NCBI GenBank assembly: GCA_034509425.1
Contig: JAVTVJ010000049.1
Coordinates: 1,944,001 to 2,008,000 of the forward strand
Reading direction: 5' to 3'
DNA: 64,000 nt
Source: Eopsaltria australis
Lineage: Eukaryota > Chordata > Aves > Passeriformes > Petroicidae
Below are positions 23,641-35,245 of the stretch, piece by piece. A program made the position numbers and the translations under genes. Numbering within the stretch: the stretch's first letter is position 1; each line of letters opens with the position of its first letter. Below the pieces are notes generated by a model. The model saw nothing but the letters and a program-made list of their open reading frames with translations, ran no database searches and was not told the origin of the DNA.

Positions 23641-26539
23641 AATAACTGCAATGGTTTTGCTGTCTAGTTTGAATTTATGTCATCAAAGATGAGTCAAAGT
23701 ATGAATGCAACTCTGTAGACATGTTTTACTTAATACTTCCCTTTAACAAAGCTGCTTTCACCGACCTGCCGTGAAATTTTGGACAAATCACTATTCCCAT
23801 ACCCTATTTGAATTTAACTTGATATCCAAAATTTAGGGATCATTTTTCATTTTTTTAGATCTTTTCCAGAATGCTCATGGAAAATATTATGTTTGAGCCA
23901 AGTACTGAAATCTTTGAAGTAAAAAGCATACATCTCAGTTATTAATGGTTTCTTGGTCATGTTCTTCCTAGTCTTTCAACATAGATTAAGTCAAACCAGT
24001 GAATTGTAATGGGTCTTTTACTTCCTTGTTCATTGGTTTGATTAAAAAAATGGGGATGGAATTATAAGGAAAGGCACTTGTAATCTAAATTTTTGAGATG
24101 TGTTCCTATTATAAGACCTATAGAAGTTGAGGTTCCTGGTAGCTGTATACTCACATGCGAAATACAGAAAATCCAAAGGCATAAAGGAGCTGATAGGAAC
24201 TTTGATTTCAGTCTGCTTATTTTGGATGTAACTGCTGTATTTCAGGTGTTCTGAGGTTGAATAGTGCTCATTTTTCAAGATGAAAAATTAGATTCTCTAG
24301 TCTTGAATGCTGTAACTATCAGTATGATGCCAATAATTTGTAATTCATATTACTACAGTGAAGTATTTACAATAGTTGAAAATCTCAACTAGTTTATAGG
24401 GTATTTATCAGATGGATTTTGTGGAAAAGCAGACCAAGGATGTCTTTGGAAAGACTGAATTTGTTGGAATGTTGACAGCAATGCTCTGAAGATCAGATTC
24501 AGATGTGTGTGTTGTCTACCATCATGGTCATTATGTATTTTTTTCATTGCCAAATGTCCAAATTTCTCCAAGAAGGCCTGCATTAAAAAAAAAAATAAAA
24601 AAGATTACAGCTACATAGAGCTCAACAAAGAATTTACAGCAATAAAAAGGTAGGGATGTTAGGCGTGCTTTGCAATATAAACATTTCAATCTCTCTTGTA
24701 ATAATGAGAAACTCTGCTTAAAGCATGCAAATAGATAGCAGGAGTATAGAGCATGCATTTTAAATTTTTCTACATGTCTCTCAGTGTCCTTTCCTTTGCC
24801 TGCCTTCAGTTACAGAGATGCCTATTTTGTGGAAGATACTAACCAGCTGGCAGGTAATCATAGTTCTGGTTGAATAAAGGAGGGGAAAACAGAATAGTTA
24901 AAAGGAGCCATTATTGTCTTATATCCTTAATACACTGTGAGCAGCTGATAGTGTTATTAGTCAGTCCCTTTTTTAGTTTCGTGAAATATTGAGCAGATTC
25001 AGTCACACAACAAATAAACACTTAGAGATCTTGGGACTTTGATTGCACCCAGTCTATTCTAATATGTTATCTCTACAGCTTTGTCAGTAAAAATAGAGCA
25101 GAAGCCTTGTAATGAACCACCCTTCTAGTGACTTTGTAAAATAACTTAAATATAACAGAGACTAAAAAAAAAACAACCAAGAAAGAAAGAAAGCAAGCTG
25201 CAAATCCTTTTAGAGCTTCTTGATTTATCTTTAAGCAGAGAAGGGGTCATGGGCCATAGTGATTTTATTTATTGAAATGCTGGGGTTTGTCCGAGTTTGG
25301 ATTTATTCATATTTGGTAGTGAGCAAAGACTGCTTCTCTCTCTATAACTCTCTCACACGTAATATAAGGAGGAGTAACTGCAGTCTGTGCTCAGTTAAAT
25401 TATATTCATGTAAAACTTCAATTAAATGGTTGGTTTGTGGTTGGAAAGATCTCACACTGATAAAGTTGGTGGTAAAATTTGTACCTGATTTTGAATGAGG
25501 TTTGACATTCTCATATATATATACAATGCTTTTATAACTGAAGATAATAGAAAAATTATATAGCAGGTCAAGAACAGCATTCTATCATTTTTCTGATCAT
25601 GATGTGTCTGTGACAACAATGAAAAGAAAAGCTACTATTAAGACACTTTTGTTCTTTTGTTGTTAGCTCTCCATCACCTAGAATAGCAAAAATTACTGAG
25701 GTAGTAACTATATTTGGGTGATGGTTCAGACAGCTGACGCTGTTGAAAAGTGCTGGTGACTCACATGTTTTTTTCTGTCATTGACTGTAGCTAAAACCAT
25801 GTCTCATAATGAAGTGAATAAGCAGCAAAAATTTGTATGATTTATTCTAGGCATTCAATATACCCTTGCAAGTCACTGTTCATTCCTATGGAACAGTAGG
25901 TCAATTCCAAGTCTGGATGAAACAATTCATGCTGTAGATGGGGAAAATACATGAGCAAGACACATGCAGAGACTTTGTACGCTTTGCCCTTTCAGATGCC
26001 CATGTGACTCAAATGCCCATTACCACAAGAAATATGTTAACCCTGGTTTGCTTTGTATTTCCTATTGTACTTACAATAGAATCAAAAGTGTTTGCCTACC
26101 CAAGCTGTTCCGGTAGAATTTTCTTTTTAATTAATTGGTTGCAGCATAAATTTTGTCTTCAGCCTTCTTCACTTCTGTTATGGAGCACTTACTTAAACTT
26201 AGACACTTTGGCATTTTTGCTTTTCAGTATATGAAATTCATTACACTGGCATTTAATCACTTAAGCTTTCCACACCGATTTTTCTAATGCAAGTAGACTA
26301 ACAGTAGAGCAGAGGTACACTCTGCAATTTGGTTTGCAAATGAAACTACTGGAAGGTCTGATGAATCAGAGTACTTAAGCACAGAGTTAATTTGAGCTGA
26401 TGCCCTCTTGACATCAGAAGAAGTACACCCTTTTAAAAAATGTTTCATCAGGTCAATAAAAAACATCAAATGCTGGCCTTTTGTGCATCACTTTCTGATT
26501 AGAGCTTTGGAAGACTGGTGTGTGATTGCCAAGTAACCT
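23641..26539. other. Unique AT-rich sequence, no gene seen
   Basis: Stops in all frames. An A-rich tract lies at 24583-24602 and a short GAAA tract at 25181-25193. The 98-codon plus frame at 25938-26234 has no recognisable feature. The retroviral remnant to the right could extend somewhat below 26540, but I cannot recognise it there. Confidence 0.55.
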
Positions 26540-26742
26540 TCATGTCATATTAAAAGGAGCTCCACTGCTCCCACTTATGTTTAGAACTGAAAATCTTTCA
26601 AGATCACATAAACTATTACAGACAGAATGTGAACACACTGGAGGAACCAAAGAGTGAATATAATGGATGGAAAATGATAAAACACCCTCCAATATCATAA
26701 AATTCCCATTTGTTGTTGTAACTCCTTTCTTGATTGGGGCAT

Positions 26743-27173
26743 TTACATCTCTTTGATTTTTCGTAAGGTATCTGAAGGAATCACTGCACTGCCTGCTATC
26801 CACCAAGTGCCTAAAAATATTACTTTACTTGGTCTGTGACATTTACTGGGTGGAATATCAATTTCTGCTTTATTGAGCACTTGCCATGCTATTCCTTCTG
26901 TTTTCCCCACCTTCTCAGGGGAAGTTTCTCCAATCCAGATATCACTGATATATTGGTACAGTTTCACATCTTTGAGGAAATGAGACTGTCTGTAGAAGTA
27001 AGTGCAGTGTGAGTGGTGGTGGGTAAATGTTTATACCCTGACAAGGATCTGTTAAGGCATATTGTATTCCTTCCCAAGCAAGCTTCTCTTTCTCCTACTC
27101 CTTCAAGGGATCCATAAAGAACATAGCTTTTGTACTGAGCCCTGCCCATCCAGGGGTGTGCAGCTGCTTGCAA
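26743..27173 (-). pseudogene. ERV-L-like reverse transcriptase fragment, active site altered
   Basis: Two adjacent frames (27173-26964 and 26967-26743) overlap by four bases and read as one RT domain with a shift between them. The first carries a 'GYKHLPT' stretch near 27035, corresponding to the conserved LPQGYKHSPT-type motif of retroviral RT. The second opens with QYISDI, the equivalent of the YIDDI active site. The first catalytic aspartate is replaced by serine (codon agt at 26944-26946). Downstream are the 'SKC' stretch and 'LGTWW', which in retroviruses lie in the palm and early connection region. An overlapping frame at 26540-26806 suggests a further frameshift. No active enzyme could come from it. 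Confidence 0.75.
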
Positions 27174-27602
27174 GATAGATGTTAAGTTTGCAATGTTTGG
27201 TACAGCAGCTGTAAGTGGAGCTGTATTTTCTATTGCTCAGTGCCACCTCTGGTGACCAAACTGGTCAGACAGGTGAGATAATGAGGAGTGATTCGGAAGA
27301 TAATTGTCTTTTCTCCACACCAGCTGTGATTTCAGAAATTCTATTTCATGCCACAACAGAGAATGGATACTGCGATGTGTCTGTAATTTTAGTGTCAGGT
27401 GGTGCAGGGGCTGTGTGGAGTAGCCATAGAGCAGATTCCTGTTTCTGTCTGAGCTGAGGGAACACACACTGCCTGTCACCAAGTGCCAGGTCTGTCCATT
27501 TAAAATACGAAAACCTAAAATATTTTCATGATGGCCTTTAATTGTGAAGTGAGAAATTGCCATGTGTCTCTCATTAGGGAGCCATAAACTGCCCTCGGTA
27601 AT

Positions 27603-27824
27603 TTAACACACAACACTTGTACAGTTCACACTGCTCACCTCAACTGTTTGCCATATGGATCTCATGCCCTGCTCCTTGGCATCTTGTGCTACCATTGAAA
27701 TCTGTGCTCCTGTATTTATTAAAAATGTTGTCAATTGTCCCTGAGGACTAACTGGAGTTAAAATGTATGGGCCATCATCACCTGTCCACTGATCAGCCTC
27801 TACATCCTGGACAATCAGGCCCAA
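27603..27824 (-). pseudogene. Retroviral aspartic protease fragment with D-to-N at the catalytic triad
   Basis: A 73-codon frame contains the sequence FLINTGAQISMV. This is the retroviral protease signature (L-[VI]-D-T-G-A-x-x-[ST]), with the catalytic Asp replaced by Asn at residue 37 (codon aat at 27714-27716, one transition from gat). Since the Asp is essential in this family, the protease is dead. It lies between the gag-like part (higher coordinates) and the RT part (lower coordinates), which fits gag-pro-pol order on the minus strand. A 108-codon frame at 27237-27563 lies between protease and RT and probably belongs to the same pol reading, but it has no motif that I can place. Confidence 0.7.
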
Positions 27825-27925
27825 CTAGTCATTTTATCACTTAATGGCCTGCAATTTCTCCCTAAGTGGGAGGAAGGGGTTGCCTCCTTTTTTAAGGAGT
27901 TGAAATATGCTTCTTCCTTTCACTG

Positions 27926-28572
27926 TTATCTTTTTTTCTGGAAGGCTTCATTTAGACTCAATGTAATGCCAGTAGGCTGACCTTGAACTGGGGCTATAGG
28001 AATGCCTAGGAATGCTCTGGGAATCCAACCATAATTCATTTCTCTGTTCTTGAGATTCTGTTCAAGGCTTCTTATCTTTTTTATCTTTGGTCTAGTTTTT
28101 CTTCCCTCTTTCATTGGTCTGTCTTTGTGATCTCCTCCCTTGGGGGCTTTGTTTTTCAACTGGTGCATTGTCCCAGTCCATTTCACAGCTGTACTTAGCA
28201 ATGCTTCACATTAATTCCACCCATTTAGGGAGTTGTTTTTATTATATTCATTATCTCTTTTTCTCTCATCCCATTTTGCAGCTAGCTAAGGTTTAAGCAT
28301 TGTCATGGCTCCTCTAATCAGTGATTTTAACATTGTGAAATCTACTGTAGCAGATAGTGGGACATCATGGGGTCCTCATTTGGCCATGGTTGTGAGCACT
28401 CGGCTTTTGTGACAGCTCTAGAGAGGTCACTCAGGGATTTAATGGGGATTATGGAGGGTTCACCTTGCTCCATGGTATCTAACCTTCCAGCCCAATAAGC
28501 TACTTGTCTGGTGAGAGAATGAGGGAGTTTGTTGCCTTGGGTCCTAAATTTAAGAAAACTCCTGGGTCCCAA
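27926..28572 (-). pseudogene. Probable gag-region remnant of the ERV-L-like element
   Basis: Two minus-strand frames (28572-28342 and 28201-27926) precede the protease in the expected gag position. The second is strongly basic and rich in K, R, N and G, as nucleocapsid-proximal regions often are, but no CCHC zinc knuckle is seen. ERV-L gag is poorly conserved, so the assignment rests mainly on position and on continuity with pro and RT. Stops separate the pieces. Confidence 0.45.
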
Positions 28573-28690
28573 TAGCCATTCGCTCTGAACATGACTCTGT
28601 TGCCATCACTTAGACATACTTGCTGAAAGTATTCAGTTGGTTTCACCAAGGATTCTGCTCTATCTCCCTTGCAAATTTGTCAGTTGCAGT

Positions 28691-29889
28691 GGAGCCTATG
28701 TGTGTTTGCATGTCAGACAAACAAATGAAATGAGAATTGTTTCCTCACATACCATACCTTTTTAAAATACAGTGAGAAATGCAAGGGAAGGGTATCAGAA
28801 ATAATGATAAACTGAAAATTTCACAAATGGTAACTTAAAATGGCAAAAAGCTAAATTTTGTATAATTCAGTATCTTTTTTTCACTGTTGCCATTCAAAAA
28901 GACAATAATGAGAATTGATGCAGCTTTTTCTCATTTATTGATGTTGAAATTTCAATTAATTCAATGTTGCTCATTTTCTTCTCAATTTCCTGATTTTTTT
29001 TCCTTTGCCAATTCCCCTCTTGCCTTAATATGATATGGAATATATACATATTTATAGATATATGTATAGGTGTATATATATGGATTGCTTCAGTTGTATC
29101 CAGGTTTGAAATTCAGTGTGATTCAGAGTCTGTCTGAGTTGGATGGTGCTCTCTCTCATACTCCACCATTACACAGGAAGGCAACATTTAGTGATATGTC
29201 CAATCTGAAACAGCTGTGTGCAACCATGCAGACAGCCAGTTCAGTGAGATCTGAAAATGTCTGCTAACATGCTATTGTGTTCCACTTGTATAGAAATGTT
29301 TCCCATTATCATATAACCATTAAGGTTTGTAGTACAAGGGCAAAGGCACAAATGTAATGAGTGTCAGACAACATGAATGCTCATTTATGTCCTGTCCACT
29401 GCACTAACATTCTATCAGGGAAATGAAACCCCCATCTGAGTTTAATCTATACTGCATGCTGTGGTGGTGAATATGAAAAAAAATCCACTCAAAAGTCAAA
29501 CACTGAATACTGCAGACCCATCATAAGGAAAGAATTTCTTCCTACATACTCTGTCTGGTGATGGTTACCAGCCGTCCTGGATACTTGATTTGGGTAAGTC
29601 TCATGTGTGTATGTAATTTAGACATGTGTAGCTGTCTGGGAAAGCTTGTAAGAGGAACAAGAGTTCTTATCACAACTCCTACGATGTTATTTATAAACTC
29701 ATAAGTCTTTGTCTTGAAATAATAGAATTTTCTTGCTACTGTCATTACTCTATTTGGAAGTATTTTCCTGAATTTGCTGTAAAGATGCATTTATAGCTGA
29801 CTTACTACTGTTTAATCTTGTGCTGATATTGCCCCACTTAGCTCTCTCTTATAATTTTAATAATTTTAGCAGATATTCCAATTAAGGTT
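28691..29889. other. Unique AT-rich sequence, no gene seen
   Basis: No LTR could be recognised flanking the retroviral remnant. A (TA)-rich tract (tatatacatatttatagata region, 29039-29082) is the only simple repeat. Confidence 0.5.
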
Positions 29890-31765
29890 AACTTCACTGA
29901 AACTAGGTGTCCAGAACCATGCACAATATTTCTGATTAGGCCTTTTTCTTCCTCTCACAACAAATGTCTTTCCCCATGCATTTGTGAACTCATTAGCCCA
30001 TTTATAACTTCAGTAATCCCTATTCATAGTCATCTTCCAGTTGCATGAATCTGCTTTTCCTACTATTAATTTATAGTTCATTCTATCATTTAAATCATAA
30101 ATTAATGCTTTTATAAGATGTACTAGTCTTTGTGATAATGATAATCCTGTACAACTTTATTTTATCTGCTAATTTCATCTATACTTTTCCTGAAGGTCTT
30201 TCAGTAACTTATTACACAAGACTGATAAGACATCTAGAAAACTATCCTCATTCTTTGTCTACTTAGTTGGTATAAGCTGTTGATCCCTCTAGCTGCTTTA
30301 GAAACACGCTTAGCTGCTTTAGAAATTGAGTATTAACAGCTGGCTTCTCCACCTTTAGCAAACTTTCTCTGTAGGCAGAATGAATCAAATGCCTTATTTA
30401 AATATCTGATAAATAATATGCTGTCTAATAAAGCAGATAACTTTTGAAAAGAGATATTGGATTGGTTTGAGATGATCTACCTTTTATAAAGCCACATTAT
30501 GATTTATATTGCCTTTCATTTATATCTCTGCCTTTAACTCTTCATTCAAATGGTATTCTGGGTATTTTTTGTAAATCAGTTTATTAAATCTATTAAGTCT
30601 AGGGGTTCCAAAAGTTGTCTTTGTTCATGTTCTTTTGAATTTAGTTCTACCTTTACTTTTCTCTAGTCATAAGATACTGCCCCAAAAACTCTAGCAATTG
30701 AAGTGCCAATTTCATGTGGCAGTTTCATATTTCTGTATTCCACTGTGGACTATCCAGCCTGCCTTATTTTTGCTTTATGAGGTATTAAGAACGTTAACAT
30801 TTATTTCTCCCTCAGGTGTCATAATTTCTTATGCACTACCTTCATTTTTGCTCCTTTTTCCACTAATATCCTCATCATTAACTTTATAGAAAATGGAGGC
30901 AATATATGCATTTAATACGTGGATCAGAATTGTAATCAGAGTAATGTTAATCTCCAACAAAACTCTGTTTAATAAAAAATTCTCGGTTTGCACACTACTG
31001 TTTTTTGTTCCCTGTGCTCCTTTATTGGTTGTAAAGAATTTGTGCTGATTGTTTTAATGGTAAATGAAGTCTCACTCAAAAAAATTAGCTATTTTCATCT
31101 CTTCTATATCCTGTAACTTCTGAGAAATAGTGCTCTCTCTTTGTTCTTGGACGATTTGCATGTGTACAAAAGCAGCTAATTCACTGAAGGAAGCCTCATA
31201 AGCTTTTTCTATTAGCTTCTTTTGTTTTTCTTCCTTGCAATTTAAAGCCTAAATAGTCCCTGCCTTTTGATTTAAAGTAATTCCTTACTTTCTATGTTTT
31301 AAAAGCTTTGTATTCCTAATTCACTGTGTATGCTTTTGTATCAGTTCCTTTCTCAAATCCCAAACATTAGTCATAGGCAGGCCTGTTGTTTGTTTTGCAG
31401 TTTGATAGAGACTGATTCAGTTTATGATCACTACAGCCAAGATTGTTTTATATGAAAAGCTGTTCTGTAAGACCTTGATTCTTTTTAAACCCATGTCCAA
31501 AGCAGCATTAATTTTCATTGGTTCACTGGGTATTTATTAAAGAAATCTGTCTTACAGCAGGTTCAAGATTACCTAAGCCTTCAGTTCCTAACGATGGCAT
31601 TTATATTGCATCCAAGTTTGGGTGATTAGTTTCCCAAGCTCTCACAATCACTACTCTTTATTTCTTAACCTTATAGAGATTTCTCTTCGTATTCAATCCC
31701 AAGCTTAGTATTTCTGTGACAGTACTCCAAAGCTTTCTCTTTTGGTGCTTTTCAAATTTTATCCT
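29890..31765 (-). mobile_element. Ancient LINE of the CR1/L3 type (endonuclease-RT portion), minus strand
   Basis: The plus strand parallels, in order, the antisense of old amniote CR1/L3-type ORF2 consensus as I remember it. Matching landmarks are 'gtgtccagaaccatgcacaa' (29908-29927), 'gaatcaaatgccttatttaa' (30381-30400), 'ggattggtttgagatgatct' with 'accttttataaagcca' (30459-30494), 'gaaaatggaggcaatatatg' with 'catttaata' (30890-30918) and 'aagaaatctgtcttacagca' with 'ggttcaagatt' (31540-31570). The order and spacing fit one copy of nearly 1.9 kb read 5' to 3' from 31765 to 29890. It is heavily diverged, with no open frame, and is far older than the CR1 3' ends elsewhere in the window. Confidence 0.55.
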
Positions 31766-34347
31766 AAAGAGACGGATTTTTTCATTGCAGGATTAGTTTT
31801 CAACCCATGGTCCACAGACCCAGGGAATTCCAGCATCTATGTCTTTAGGATGAGTAGAGGGTAATTAGAAAGGCAAGTTTAGTGTCAGTAGGCTTAAATA
31901 CCTAAGTTCTCCCTCAACGGCTTTATGCTGTTCTCATGCAATTCTATAACAATGCAGATCTGCCCAATCACCTTCAGTCTTATTTCTGTCCTTGGATAAT
32001 TGAAAGGTTTAGTTCTTTTCCCAAATCAAAAGTAATTTTTCCGCCTGTTTCCATTCCTGCAATATTCAGTTACATTTTGTGCTTGATGTTAGGCTTGTTT
32101 AGTAAAATGTTTTACTAAAACATGTTTTAAATGAACATGTTTTACTAATAGAGCAATTCAACAGATAATGAGCACTTTTTTCTTTTGAAACCAAATCAGA
32201 AAATATTTGGGGTTTTTGTAGGTTTTTAGCAGTTTGTCCAATCTTCCAAAATACAGGTTAGAACCAATATTATTGTTATTTTTATTATTATCAAAGACAT
32301 GAGTGTTTTCATTTTTTTTCTCAGAAGCATGAAATATTCTATTTAAAATGAAAGTGGTTCTAAGGTAAATATTTTTGTGTTTGGCAATACATTTCTGAAA
32401 TAGCTCCTGACCAAGCCCTCCATCAGAAGTTTGTGCTTTGCTTCATTACCTGAACACTAACTAGTAAACTGACATTAAATGCTTCAGACATTTGTAAGTC
32501 CTTCTTGAGGAGAAGAAACTAAAAAAAAATTACAAAAGGCTGAAAAGCATCAAAGTTTTCTGTGACAGCTGTGCTTTTAAATTTTAGTGAACAATAGCTG
32601 AGTTAGATGAGGTTAGAAAATTGTCATAATTAACAGATAAAAAACCCCAAACAATCTTTCAAGCAGTGAAGTGAAAGCAGTGAAGACATTTTAAAATCCT
32701 GTTGTTAAAGAGATTGATTGAGAATAAATATCACTTTCTTTACCCACAAGAAGACAGAAAATTTCACCTGTTTTACTTTATTAGGATTACCAGGAGTATA
32801 CTGCTGCAGAGGCATCAAGCAGGACTGCAATAACCCACAGTACACTGGTCAGCAATTACTGCCAGCACCCAAGGATGAAAAGCTGAGTAGAGAGAACTGC
32901 CTGTTTCACTGGACGTTTTCTTCCATATGATTTGCTACCCTATGTGCACCTTGTTCTCAGAATTTCCCATGGTGTTCCAAAGGCATCTTGTGACTCTCCA
33001 CAAGGACAAAGAAATAATTTCACTCCCAAATAAACTGGTAAATGGAACCGGGTGGGAAAGAAAGCTTTCTTCTGTCTGATGCAAGTAGATTCCTAGACAT
33101 GAAATAATCAACAGGATTCTCAGGAAATAGAAGATTTCTAAAAGTCAATATTAATCACACTATTAAAATTATTGTCAATATTTAAGCATGCTTCTATTGA
33201 GCAACTGACTGCAGTAGTGTTATTTTACCATTAATATGAATTGCGCGATTAAAATCTTGAATTAACTAATTATGATCAGTGACTGCTTTCTCTTGTAGGA
33301 ACTAAGTGTTTCACTTTCAAATCTTCTTAACTGATGATAACTTTCTATATTTGGTCTTTTTCTATCTGAAACCATGAGTCACTTAAGTGTTTTTTTGCAA
33401 AAGATTTGCTCAAGAAATGAAGGGTTAATGACCATGAGCCCAAGTGACTTATTCCGTCTTTTTTCCTTACAGATTTTAATGTAGATGTTATCTATAACTT
33501 GAACATTACTCTTAGGTGCCAGATCAGCAGAAGTATTAATGTACAGGGCTAGTAATTTGGCTCTATGGGTTCTTTCTAGTCTAAAGAGACAAAGCTTGAA
33601 AGAGAGATGTTTATTTAGTTGTTTGCAAAATTGAAAATAATATTTCTCACAGGTGGGAAAGTGATGTGTAAAAATTTATAAATTGGCAAACAATACATTT
33701 GAGTCCTACTTAAAAATACAATGCCCTACTCTGCTTTTATGAATGAGATGGTATCTCTGTATTTGTCCTGACTAAGCGTCTTGAGGTGCCATTTTTATAA
33801 GTTCTAGTATAAGAGCTGTTAAAAGTGTGTTTTATATGTAAAATAATTTTATCAGAATATGAATGTCTGGTAATAGGATCAGCTTCAAAAACTTTCTTTA
33901 AAGCTAAAGTGAGTAGCTGACTCCAAAGCAAAATTTGAAATAGCGGGATGAAATCTTCAAAAGTGCAATATGATTTTCCCCATTGAAAATATTAACTATT
34001 GACTACTACTGTATTGGTACTAGGTACAAGATGTTAATTGATATGAGAGATTTAGTCTGGAATGGCTTAACATTTTTAGGGGATCTCATATATTGTGAAT
34101 TGACAGTAGAATTGCTCTGCAATTAAAAAAAAAAAAAAAAACAGAAGAAAAAAAATGGAGCCAAAGACTGAAGGCTGAGCTGGTTCAGTACAGAAATAAC
34201 TGTTTAGAAAATATTTGTGGATTTTGAGGTGAAAGTTTCACATCTTGATATTATGACAGATGAAATAATTTACCATATCTGTCTGGCTTGCAGAAAACTT
34301 TTGAGTTAATTGATGCCCGTTGGTTGAATGAAGAAGAGCTTGGGATC
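31766..34347. other. Unique AT-rich sequence, no gene seen
   Basis: Stops in all frames. The stretch 31800-31850 ('tcaacccatggtccacagac') faintly recalls the ends of old hAT-type DNA transposons, but it is too short to claim. A 10-bp perfect inverted repeat lies at 32098-32119. Confidence 0.5.
34125..34141. repeat. A17 homopolymer
   Basis: An uninterrupted run of 17 A, followed by a further A-rich stretch to 34154. Confidence 0.97.
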
Positions 34348-34873
34348 TGTCCCAGTGTTGGCAGGGATTAGAGTTAATTTTCTTCCCAGTAGCAGTATAG
34401 TGCTGTGTTTTGGAATTAAGATGAGAGTGATGTTGATAACACACTGATGTTTTAGTTGTTGCTAAGCCATGTTTACACAGAGTAAAGAACTTTTCAGCTT
34501 CTCATCCCACCAGGAGGGGAAGATGCAGCTGGGACATCTGACACACACAGGCCAAGGGGATGTTCCATACCATGTAATGGCACTCTCAGTGTATAGACTA
34601 GGACAAAAGCTGGTCCAGGGCCACTGTTTGGGTATGGCTGGGCATCATTCAGCAGGTGGTGAAACACTTGCTTTGTATCCTGTTATTAGTAGTATTGATA
34701 TTACTATTATTATTTCCTCTTCCTTTTCTGTCCTATCAAAATTGTCTTTATTTCAACCCACAAATTTGACATTTTCTCCCCAGTTCTGTCTCCTATTCCT
34801 CTGGGATGGTGTGGGGGAATTGAGTAGGTAGTATTGTGTGATAATTCACTGCCTGCTACATTAAACCATGGCA
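34348..34873 (+). mobile_element. Solo LTR of a widespread bird endogenous retrovirus family, plus orientation
   Basis: It begins TGTCCCAGTG and ends ACCATGGCA (TG...CA), 526 bp. I recognise the family along its whole length: 'gagttaattttcttcccagt' (34371-34390), 'tgttgataacacactgatgt' with 'tttagttgttgctaag' (34431-34466), 'gaacttttcagcttctcat' (34487-34505), 'gatgttccataccatgtaat' (34559-34578), a decayed TATA region 'cagtgtatagacta' (34587-34600), 'ttttctgtcctatcaa' (34724-34739), 'ctttatttcaaccca' (34746-34760) and the terminal 'ttaaaccatggca'. It is flanked by ggatc (34343-34347) and agatc (34874-34878), a 5-bp target duplication with one substitution. No internal sequence remains on either side, so it is a solo LTR. 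Most CpGs expected in the family are lost, so it is old. A 120-codon plus frame inside it is not a gene. Confidence 0.87.
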
Positions 34874-35202
34874 AGATCTCATGCTGATAGGTGCTGTAGG
34901 TGTTTGCTTTTTAGTTATATTTTATTTTTTATACCCAGGATTATGTTCTGATATGCATGGACATGGTTGGAACAATGGTTTCTGGATGAGAGCAACATCC
35001 TTGTAAAGGCGAATCATCTAAAGAAAGTAAGTTTTAAGGACCAGAATTCAGATAAGGTTCAGTTCAAGCGTCAGAAGTAGTCTGAATCATCACTCCAAAT
35101 GCTAGTAACTATCTTTGTACAGTGTCAGAAGGAGTACTGCATATAATATGTGGCCCTTATATGAGCTTGAAACATGTTAATAAGGCCTTGTGTGTCCTAG
35201 AG

Positions 35203-35245
35203 TTGTAGAATCATTTAGGTTGAAAAAGACCTTTAAGCTCTCTTG
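35203..35245 (-). mobile_element. CR1 LINE 3' tail fragment, minus strand
   Basis: 'gtagaatcatttaggttgaa' followed by 'aaagacctttaagc' is a diverged reverse complement of the CR1 ending (aaggtcccttccaac...attctatgattc). Confidence 0.6.

Larger units (their letters stand above)
26540..28690 (-). mobile_element. Decayed class III (ERV-L-like) endogenous retrovirus, gag-pro-RT portion, minus strand
   Basis: Reading the minus strand from about 28690 down to 26540, the order gag-like region, protease, reverse transcriptase is kept across several interrupted frames, as in a provirus internal region. The protease and RT pieces have recognisable motifs (separate entries). The RT piece resembles ERV-L elements in the stretch after the active site (LGTWW...IPSDTLRKI). 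No integrase, env or flanking LTR was recognised on either side, so the copy is truncated at both ends. Frames are broken by stops and shifts throughout. It is an old, non-functional genomic copy. Confidence 0.8.

Noticed and set aside
31800..31860. hAT-type DNA transposon end
   Set aside because: Only one short stretch is reminiscent; no terminal inverted repeat pair or 8-bp duplication could be found.
34469..34831. 120-codon plus-strand frame
   Set aside because: Entirely inside a recognised LTR.
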